A DNA stretch of 64,000 nucleotides from contig JAGFNQ010002602.1 in assembly GCA_024364735.1 (NCBI GenBank), positions 139,480-203,479 on the forward strand. The letters are read 5' to 3'. Of the stretch, positions 55,998 through 64,000 are shown piece after piece (the first letter of the stretch is position 1; each line of letters begins with the position of its first letter). Both the position numbers and the translations under genes were made by a program. Source of the stretch: Boesenbergia rotunda (Eukaryota > Streptophyta > Magnoliopsida > Zingiberales > Zingiberaceae). Under the pieces are notes generated by a model, which worked only from the letters and a program-made list of their open reading frames with translations, made no database searches and had not been told where the DNA came from.

Positions 55998-57420
55998 TGT
56001 TGGTGCAATCTTTGTTAGGTCAGGGTTGACCTAGTTTAACTAGGCTCGGGAGAGCTTATGTCTGGTAAGTTTGGTAAGCTTAAGGTTGGATGTTTCGATG
56101 TTTGATAATGATGTTTGAATATCGTATGATGTCAAGTGGGTCAAGCTTGACTGGAGACTTGACTGAAAAGACCTAGTGGGACTAGGTGAAGTCCAGGTGG
56201 ATCGGGGAGATCGCATGCTGGCATGGGAAAAGTTCTAGGGGGACTAGGTACACCTAGTGGGACTAGGTGAAGTCCAGGTGGATCGGAGAGATCGCACGCT
56301 GGCATGGGAAAAGACCTAGCGGGACTAGGTGAAGTCCAGGTGGATCAGGGAGATCGCACGCTGATAAAGTGGAAGTCTACCGAGAGACTAGACCTAACTC
56401 GAGAGTTAGGCAAACCTGGTTGGGAATCAGGTTAAGTCCTAGATGGGAGCTAGGCTGGAAAAATCCAGGTTGGTCAAAAGGGGTTGACCGAACACTTGGT
56501 AGAGAAGTCTTAACAGGTCTTGGTTGCCCATGGTTAGACAAAGGAACCCTAGACTTGAGCTAAGCAGGTTAGGGTTGAGCAATCGATTAGGTAATCGATT
56601 AGGGCTGGTTTCTCGCAAACAGAAGCTTCCTTGATCGATTGAGTGATCGATTAAGAAATGTGTGAATCAATTAGCTGATCGATTCAGAGAAATGAGCTGC
56701 GAGATCAGAAGGTGACTGAATCGATTAGGCAATCGATTCAACCTTCCCTTAATCGATTGGTCAATCGATTAAGGGGTTCAGTAATCGATCGAGCGATCGA
56801 TTACAGCATTGTGATGCGAGAGCACAGAAAGGTGCTAAATCGATTCAGCAATCGATTAAGGTTGCTCTTAATTGATTGGCTAATCGATTAAGTTTCAAAA
56901 ACTAGTCGTTGAACGGCTAAGTCTGATGTGGTAATCGATTGGGTAATCGATTAGGAAATCCTAGGCGTCGGGTATATAAGGTTTTCACGCAGGTTTGAAG
57001 CGAATCTCTTCGGCAGCTCTTCAGCAGTTCTCCTCCTCCTTCCACGCCATTTCAAGATAAGCTTTAGGGCATAGTGTTGCTGCACTTCCAAAGTTCTAGA
57101 GACGATCTCAAGCTTGAAGAAAGCAAGAAAAGCAAAGAGAGCACATTATTGTAAATCTTGTAAGATTTTTCATTGTATTTTGCGTCCTTTTGTAGTTTCT
57201 TCTTGTAAGCTTGTAAGAGGTTTCTCCACCTCAAGAAGGAAATCTTTCTTAGTGTATGAGAGAGTGAGGAGAGTGGATCCTTGGATTAGTCACCTCAAGG
57301 AGATGGATACAAAGTAAATCCTTAGTATTAGCATTGCTTGAAGTCTTCCGCGGCTACAAATCATCTACAAGCAAATCGGAGCTAATCACCCCCCCTCTAG
57401 CTCTCCTACCGGTTCCAACA
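55998..57420 (+). mobile_element. Sirevirus-like solo LTR
   Basis: 1423 bp from TGTTGGTGCAATCTTTG to CCGGTTCCAACA, with near-matching flanks TAAAC (55993-55997) and TAGAC (57421-57425). It contains CCTAGT-GGG-ACTAGG dyads (56160-56350), an ATCGAT array (56575-56960), TATATAAG at 56972 and the C-rich end TCACCCCCCCTCTAGC. No internal region. Confidence 0.85.
56575..56960 (+). repeat. ATCGAT-core inverted-repeat array with co-varying flanks
   Basis: Units share the ATCGAT core and mostly a four-base spacer. Perfect examples: TGAATCGATT/AATCGATTCA (56717-56740), CTTAATCGATT/AATCGATTAAG (56748-56773) and GTAATCGATC/GATCGATTAC (56781-56804). Confidence 0.92.
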
Positions 57421-57506
57421 TAGACTTCTTAATTACTAACATACTAATCAAATATCAAAACCCAAATTTGAGTCAATTCAAGTTTAGTCAACCTTGACTT
57501 AAAGTC

Positions 57507-58018
57507 AATTACACCAATAATATCTTCTTTTTAATATTTAATAATATATTTAAATTATATTTAACTCATTTATTTAATTTTCCTTCTTTCACGTCGAAAT
57601 ATGAATAAGAATTTTCTAATTTAAACTGCCCCCTTTGCTGCAAAGCCATTGTCAATATTCACTCGATCTCCTCGAATCATGATTTCTCTAAATTCCATGG
57701 GTCTTATCCTTCTTTGCACATTCCAAGAATAAAATAAAATAAAAAATAAAAATTAACAAGATTGGATAACGGCAAACCTCGGACGATCGATCCGACTTCA
57801 CAAAAATTTCTCACCGGCCACCAGGATAAATCGGGAAATGCTCGCCGCGGACGATCCAAAAGGCCAGCGTCTCAGAGTTCACGCCCCATTTAGAGAAAAA
57901 AAAATCTTATAAAATACGTCATAAATGGAGATCAAACCACGGATATCAAAGATGACAATTAATTGCTCTTTCACTGCATCATAGCCTCAGGGCTTCTTTG
58001 CTCATTCAAGGTGACAAA
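57507..58018. other. Non-coding, possibly low-copy DNA
   Basis: AT-rich, then a mixed-composition part (57770-57890). No ORF or element recognised. Confidence 0.45.
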
Positions 58019-58019
58019 A

Positions 58020-58100
58020 TGTGATTCGCTCGCCCCCAGCGCCCCCGCCAATCCATCCCAGGATAACACAAAGGAGATAAATCACGAAGGCTACTAACCC
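58020..58100 (-). mobile_element. Second copy of the SINE-like sequence, 3' part
   Basis: The minus strand matches 10160-10232 in order: a CYTCRTGATTT block, TCCT, CTGGGATGG and GGCGCTGGGGGCGAGCGAAT. The 5' part with the A/B-box-like motifs is missing or diverged. Confidence 0.5.
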
Positions 58101-58502
58101 AGATTCAAGCACATATATCAAATATAACATGCAATACCTACTAAAATAATTTTTACATAGATAATTTGTAATTTGTTTGATTTATTACCCACATGACTTG
58201 CTCGATTGAATTGTCTAGCCCATCAAGCCTAATAGACTCATCAAGCTTGGCCACCCCAACTTCTTGATTGATTCGATCAACCTAATTGTCTTAACCTTAA
58301 TTTTCTTGGCACCAATGGTCTACCCAACTCGATTACTCACTCCAGTTGCCAACATTGCTCAATTTGATTTACCAACTTGGCTCACGTTGGCCAAAAAAAC
58401 TAATTTAATTCGGCTCATCTAGTTTGTTTGATCAACCTATCTAGGCTAGTTTGATTGACCAACCTTGCTCACCTGATGCAATTGGATAGCCTAGCTTGCT
58501 GG
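58101..58502. other. Low-complexity degenerate repeat, left part
   Basis: Built from endless variants of TTGACY, CTTGGCY and ACCTNGC words, with no gene. Continues at 60215 beyond the solo LTR. Confidence 0.55.
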
Positions 58503-60209
58503 TGTTGGTTTCGGTTATGCATGGGAATCCTCTCCATGTCCCCGAATTAAAATTTTATTGATTAAAATACATTCAGATGGAAAGAAATTTCCCAAGTGAT
58601 TATTTTCATCATTGTACTAATTGATTCAAGTGATCACTTGAACAAATTTGTTGTTCAAGAAATCTAACTCGTCTAATCAATTAGCCGTGAAATAGACTGA
58701 ATAGATCACCGATGTTTGTGTTTATCTTCGGTGCCCATGATAATTAACAACATACAATTAATTAGGATGCAAGAACAAACCAAACAAGAATTATACCTCT
58801 TGTTTACCTCACAATCTTCTATCGTATGTCCTATCCTCTTCTTGGACGTTGTGTGGACGACGGTCTTCCAAGAAACGAAGTCACCAAGGCGCCTTTCTCC
58901 TTCTCCCACTTGCGTCGAACCCCTAGGCTTCCACCTTGTTGCCGCCGGCCAACAAAAGGAAGAAGTTCTTCCTTTTCTTGTGATCACCGGCCACCAAAGA
59001 TGAAGAAGAAGATGAAGAGTTCTTCTCCTTCACTTAAACCCTAGCCGCCGGCCACCAAGCCTTCTTCCTTGCCGCCAGCGCCGAAAGGAGATGCCTCCTT
59101 GTTGCCGACCACTCTATCTCCCTCCTTGTTGCCTGAGCCCTTAGGAAGAGAGGTGAAAGAAGAAGAGAAGAGAAAGAGATGACCTCTTCTTACTTCTTCT
59201 CCACCGCACCCTTCTCCTTGCTTGTGTACGGCACTGAAAACCCTAGGAGAGAGAAAATATGAGAGGGAGAGGAAGAGAGAGGCTTAGGGTTATGTTATGG
59301 TGCCTTGGTCTCATAACTCATAAGGTATATATAGGCTACAATAGGGACCATGAGCAGGAGTTGGGTTTTGGCCTCCTAATGGATCCAAAGCCCGATCCAT
59401 TAATAGTAATTCAATCTACTAAAGGGTTATCATTGAATTACCGCACCAACCCCCATAATAAATATGGGCTCCACCATATTATGTGTACATAATCTCCCCG
59501 TGTTTAAGATCTCACATGTCCATTAATTAATTAAATTACTGACAATTTAATTAATTAATATCTAACTCCATGAGTGGTACAACTCAACCTTATCATCATG
59601 TCGGACCAAGTCCACCTGCAGGATTTACATGATGAACTTTATGAGCACCTCAAGGGGACATCATCATCCTAACGCATTAGGACACGGTTTCCTTCTATAA
59701 TTAACGACACACCATGTAAATAATATTATTTTTTAATTTACCAGGCCTATTGATTTAACAAATAAATCTCGTCCACTGGTAAATCAAATAAATAGATATT
59801 AAGTACATATGCCCGTTATTATATTAGGATTAAGAGGATGTACACCATAATATCCGAGGTTTGATTCGATTATATAGTCAGTATAAATCGAATCACCTCT
59901 ATATCGGTCATGCTCAATACACACAAAGTGTACTAGTATAATTCTATGATCAAGATAGACCAAATACCAAATTACACTACAACCGTGCCAATTGTTTGTC
60001 CAAAACCATCTGGGTTGTTAGTCACTACTTATACTTTACAAGAGACTGATAACAAGATCTTCTGTGTGACACTACACACCATGTTATCTACAATGTAAAG
60101 TATTAGACAATATGCACACATATAATAAATGCAAACAATGATCATGTGATTCTCATTCCAAAATGTAGATATTCATACAAAAGTTAGGTTTTTATTATAC
60201 ATCCTAACA
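58503..60209 (-). mobile_element. Ty1/copia solo LTR
   Basis: 1707 bp. The minus strand runs from TGTTAGGATGTATAATAAAAA to ACCGAAACCAACA, with a perfect target duplication GCTGG (58498-58502, 60210-60214). TATATATA on the minus strand at about 59325-59332 is the probable promoter. Small ORFs are not genes. Start sequence and layout resemble Angela-like LTRs; it is a different family from 3434 and 45160. Confidence 0.9.
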
Positions 60210-60214
60210 GCTGG

Positions 60215-60740
60215 TTCAATTGGTTTGACCTACCCATCTAGGATAATTGGTGCTTATTCTGATTGATCGACCTGATTAGTTCAACCGTTCCAATTTTGAT
60301 CACCTGAAACAACTAAATTGACTCATCCTCTCAATCACCCCAATTAGCCCTTTGGTTTGACTAGTCCGATTGGCTCAACCAATCTATTCAACCCGACCCA
60401 CTAGACTGACAAGTTTAGCAATTGCCCTCCCTTACTAGTTACGAGTCTACCATGCTTGCCTAGTTAGTTCAGCTTGCTTAGTATACTTGACTTGCCTAGC
60501 TTACCCAAGCCATCTTGCCCATTTAGTCCATCTTTCTTCCATAGCCTTGTCAATCAATTTGGCTTGACTAGCCCATCGATCAATCTATTTATTCTACCCA
60601 ACCTCATCTGACCCATTTGGTATTGATGTTGATCCTTTTGGCTCCTTGTCCTATCATACTTGCTTGGCCAAGTATGATCCACCTGACCTACTTGACTTGT
60701 TTAGCCCTCCCAACTTATCAATTGAGTTCCAATTGGATAT
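60215..60740. other. Low-complexity degenerate repeat, right part
   Basis: Same composition as 58190-58502 (TTGACTAG, CTTGCCTAG, ACCCAAC words). No gene. Confidence 0.55.
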
Positions 60741-61052
60741 GTTAACGAAAGGAAAATTATAAAGAATACACTTTTAACTCCTAAAATAAGATAAATATTA
60801 ACTTTCAAATAAATGAGAAATAATATTATGGATTTTGCTAAAATACATCCTTTGTACCTGCAAACAACTTTTCTTATAATTAATTTCTTTTACCTAAAAA
60901 TATCTTCCTAGAATACTTTTAATTACAAGACAAATAAGGTGTTCTACAAAAAATTTGTGATCTGTTTTGTTTTACGAAGATAAATTGTTTTACATATATG
61001 AAGTTGAGAAATGATACGACGAGCAAAAACAAGGAGTGAATGACATGGCTCT
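60741..61052. other. AT-rich region upstream of the GRF relic
   Basis: No element recognised; probable promoter region of the downstream relic. Confidence 0.4.
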
Positions 61053-61450
61053 GAGGTGTAAAATTCCAGTTTGGCTCTTTCTCTCTCCTAAAGTTGTTGA
61101 TTCGCTGCTTTTCCTTCTATTTTTTTCCTTCGAAACATAGTACTACCCTAAATCTAGCCCTAAACTCCTCTCCTTCTTCCCAGCGTTGCCGAAGGTCCTT
61201 TGTCTTTTCTCCCAGATGTGCCAGTGAAGAGAAGAGCGAAAGCCAAGCTGACGAGCAATGCCAAGGTAAAGTTCCAACTTGGCTGCGATTTTTCTCCCGA
61301 CGTTGCTTCTTTGCTGCTTTATCCTTCTTCCTTTTCCCGTTCGAAACATTTCGCTGCCCTAAATCTAGCCCTAAAACTTCCTCTTTTTCCTCCTAGCCCG
61401 TTAAAAATCTGCAGCGAGCAAAGCGAGCCGGCGAAGAGAAGAGCGAAAGG
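61053..61450 (+). repeat. Tandem duplication of about 209 bp
   Basis: 61053-61261 and 61262 to about 61450 share AARTTCCARYTTGGCT, GCTGCTTT.TCCTTCT, TTCGAAACAT, CCCTAAATCTAGCCCTAAA and GAAGAGAAGAGCGAAAG in the same order. The copies have diverged. The CT-rich content suggests a promoter or 5' leader. Confidence 0.75.
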
Positions 61451-61559
61451 GTTTAACAAGCAACGCATAAACTAGAATGCCCCTCTCTGCAGCGAGCATT
61501 GATTGGTGAAGATCCATAGCGAGCAAAGCGAAACACAGCCACGTCCTGTATGGGTTTCA

Positions 61560-62514
61560 CTCCCAACGAACTTTGTTCAGTGAAGGAGGCACTAACCCCT
61601 TCTTCCCGTCCCTTCAGCCGCGATCCCTAAACTGTCAGGTAGCAATATTGGGTATGCCTTTGGTCTCTTTCTTCGAATGGTTTCGTGAAGAAAATTATTT
61701 CTCAGCCAATATATTCACCAGAGATCCTTTTAACTATCAAATCAAATTCCCTCCAATGTCCACCCAACTTCCATTCCAAACTATGGAATTTTTTAGAAAG
61801 AGAAATAGGTTTGGTTCTTATGATGGTGAATATTCATACTATATCCACTAAATCAACAATTTTTCATGTAGAAAATTTTCTGTGATTCATTAAACAATTG
61901 GTGGGAGTTTTTAGTTGTGACTTTTATTTCTAGGTATAAGAATAAAAAAAACTATGTGGTTAATTTGTCCTGGTTGATCTAAAGACTTATTGTATTTCTA
62001 TCTTGTTGACGATTGCTAGTATATGCAAATTGCTTAATGAATGTTTGACTGACTTGCTAAAATATGATGAAAACGTGATAGAATAACAATACTTACAAGG
62101 TGTATTGTTATGCTCAATGTAAAGTTATGCTCAACTAATGAATGTATTAATTTCATCAATTTGGGGTTGAATACTTTGTTTTCTTTTTTTTCTTTTTCTT
62201 AACTAATGAAATTTTGAATATTAGGTTGCTATTTCATGGCATCATCAAGGAACAGCAACAATCACAATGTCAAATTTGAAAATGTAAAATATAGGGAATA
62301 TAGACTAAGAACATTGATGTTAGTATCTAGATCGACCAAGAACCCAGGAAGACTCTATTATGGATGTTAGAATCATGGTTGGTTAAAGTGGGTGAACGAC
62401 ATGACTATGTTTGATGAAGACAACAATAATATATGTTTTAGGAGTTTGGCAAGAGTAGAGACAAAACAGTCAAGGTTAGGGAGTGAACACATTTCTTATC
62501 GTGGTCATAATTAG
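61560..62514 (+). pseudogene. GRF-type zinc-finger gene relic
   Basis: The clearest coding part begins at ATG 62236: MASSRNSNNHNVKFENVKYR, then STKNPGRLYYGC, a stop TAG at 62368, and NHGWLKWVNDMTMFDE in the same frame to TAG 62512. NPGRxFxGC followed by an aromatic W-containing block is the GRF zinc-finger signature of small plant proteins; the upstream C-x-C half (usually YCxCGxPA) is replaced by YREYRLRTLML, so half the metal site is lost. Upstream, CAG|GTAGC near 61642 and an acceptor ATATTAG|G near 62223 suggest a leader exon and an intron of about 580 bases. One stop plus lost cysteines argue for a pseudogene. Confidence 0.6.
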
Positions 62515-64000
62515 GGAAATTGGAATAGTCCGAGAATTATCCTGGTATTAGTGATTGTGAACATGATGCTTTTGGCGATGTACCTGATTTGTTTAATAGT
62601 TCATCTAGTTAAGTAGTGGTTAATTAGTATTAGTATTGTAATGTGATAAAGAATTGTAATTCTAGAAGTACAATCTACTTAATGGTTGTAATATATTTGC
62701 CAAATATGGCTTTTATGCTTACCAGATATTGCGAAAATTTTTTACTTGCTAGAGTTCAATTGTATTTTTATGCTTGTCAGATTGGTTGTGCCTTTGTAAT
62801 TTCTATTTGACAAAAGAAAAGTAGCTTTATGTTTCCTATGCATTTTTTAAAAAAAAAATACAACAAAAAAGTGTAAGATATATATATGATAAGGTGAATT
62901 ATGATTGTTTAGCCGAAAAAATGGCTTGAAAGTAAATTTTTTTTCTCAAACAACAATGTTACATGTTAGTCATAATAAACGCAGTTGATTATAGAGAAAT
63001 TTTTTGTAATTCTTCTAATGTCAATTCTAGGGAAGCATATGGTTCTCATAGCCCTGATTCTGAGGAAGAAAAAAACGAGAAACTGACTCAACAAGTCCAA
63101 ACTATGAATTCGTACTATTTCATAAAGGCTGAGTTGGTCTTATCGAAGTTATTCTAATGAAGTTATCTGGATAGAAGTGATTTCAGGGAATTTGCTCTCT
63201 ATGTCATGATGTTTAGAGGCAATTGCTCATAGTGTTTCATGTTTAAACTTATCGTGTTTTTTTTTAAACAAATCTCATTACTTCGCCTATCCACTGAATA
63301 CTTGTGACAATTATGCAGAAAGTATATTTTTCTACGTCAAGAAGAATGATGGCATAAGCACAATGCATTTTACAGTGAATCGATGTCAGGATAGTTAAAC
63401 AACATTCCAACAAGCTACATACATGAGGTACCTCATAAGGCCAACCTTTAACAGCAAAGGAAAAACCCAAATTTGAAAAAAAAAAAAAAATAATAAAATA
63501 AAATCTCCACTTGCATTTCTGCTTCCCCATAACACAGAACAACCAAGAATAATATCCTTCAAACATACCAAAAAACCATTGAACTCCAAAATATGATTTC
63601 TGCAAAATCCAAATAACGCCACTGCATAGGAGACCAAAAGCTTCAAATGTGCCACCAAAATCCTCCAATAACCAAGCATCACAAATTCGGAGGAAAACCA
63701 ACCCATTTCAGAAGATAGCTTCATCTGACTATATCCAGATAATAATCTTCCATGCCAGTAGAAAATGACATAGAACAAACACTAGCACAGAACTAACACA
63801 GAAAATGATGAGAACAAAAACTAGCACAGAAAAGTAAACGACAAAGGTAGCTTACAAACTGATTTACAGCCATCATAGTAACTTCTTGGAAAACTCCGAA
63901 CAACTAATAGCACTTGATTCAAAAATAAACAACAATCCAGAAATGGTTTCATCTAAATGGATTGCAACATGCCCCCAAGCAAACATAAAGATAAGAAGCC
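62515..64000. other. Unassigned low-copy-looking region
   Basis: AT-rich, with no recognised transposon. A small open piece at 62990-63157 (DSEEEKNEKLTQQVQ) looks exon-like but has no identifiable family. A T run followed by 140 open codons on the minus strand (63701-63264) could equally be 3' UTR. Nothing can be supported as a gene. Confidence 0.4.

Larger units (their letters stand above)
55799..57506 (-). mobile_element. Sirevirus-like LTR fragment split by a solo LTR
   Basis: The parts 55799-55992 and 57426-57506 join across the nested solo LTR. The minus strand starts TGTAATTGACTTTAAGTC. The left part carries dyads with arms CCAAGT/ACTTGG and a 15-18-base spacer, three units with different arms. 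Confidence 0.6.

Noticed and set aside
58706..59044. Paired ORFs on both strands
   Set aside because: Inside the solo LTR with GCTGG target duplication, downstream of its TATA box; leader sequence.
63264..63778. Two minus-strand ORFs of 127 and 145 codons, hydrophobic
   Set aside because: Overlapping frames in AT-rich DNA with a T run; composition explains the hydrophobicity and no family is recognised.

Overview
The window is nuclear DNA from a repeat-rich flowering plant, most likely a monocot. It has plant-type LTR retrotransposons (Sirevirus-like and other Ty1/copia, Tekay/Del-type Ty3/gypsy chromovirus), a CACTA transposon remnant with DUF4218 and DUF4216 regions, a GNA-type mannose-binding lectin relic and a GRF zinc-finger relic. 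The lectin and the Sirevirus/Angela/Tekay mixture would fit Zingiberales or another monocot order, but that placement is a guess. I see no intact host protein gene; nearly everything is nested, decayed mobile DNA.

Layout. 1-0.7 kb: broken lectin gene (minus). 1.6-15.1 kb: a degenerate copia element (copia B, minus), with another copia (copia A, 2704-8745, target duplication TTTAC) inserted in its left LTR and a Sirevirus-like element (11673-13426) inserted in its integrase; copia A itself carries an Angela-like solo LTR (3434-5918, target duplication GTACG). 15.2-16.5 kb: GC-rich tandem repeat block. 16.5-25.6 kb: Tekay chromovirus with gag-protease-RT-RNase H-integrase-chromodomain, broken by stops and catalytic substitutions; its 5' LTR holds a solo LTR (17943-19711, target duplication GTACC). 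25.6-30.7 kb: an LTR element that carries only gag. 30.7-32.2 kb: CACTA remnant. 32.3-34.6 kb: copia C gag and LTR. 34.7-36.5 kb: a 35-bp foldback, a TIR element and LTR pieces. 36.5-49.7 kb: two minus-strand Sirevirus derivatives, gag but no pol, the second with an Angela-like solo LTR (45160-47383, target duplication ATCGA). 49.7-57.5 kb: further LTRs, including a palindrome-bearing LTR and a solo LTR at 55998-57420. 57.5-64 kb: the least repetitive part, with a SINE-like fragment, a solo LTR (58503-60209, target duplication GCTGG), a tandemly duplicated leader and a broken GRF zinc-finger gene.

The most striking signal is not a gene. At least eight LTR families carry their own array of short inverted repeats. 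Within an array the spacer or core is constant while the two arms change together, so that symmetry is kept though sequence is not. Several arrays sit just upstream of the putative TATA box and in two families the TATA-like motif lies in the loop of an inverted repeat. Palindromic repeats in Sirevirus LTRs are, to my knowledge, already described; arm covariation across many families in one genome is the part I would check as possibly new.
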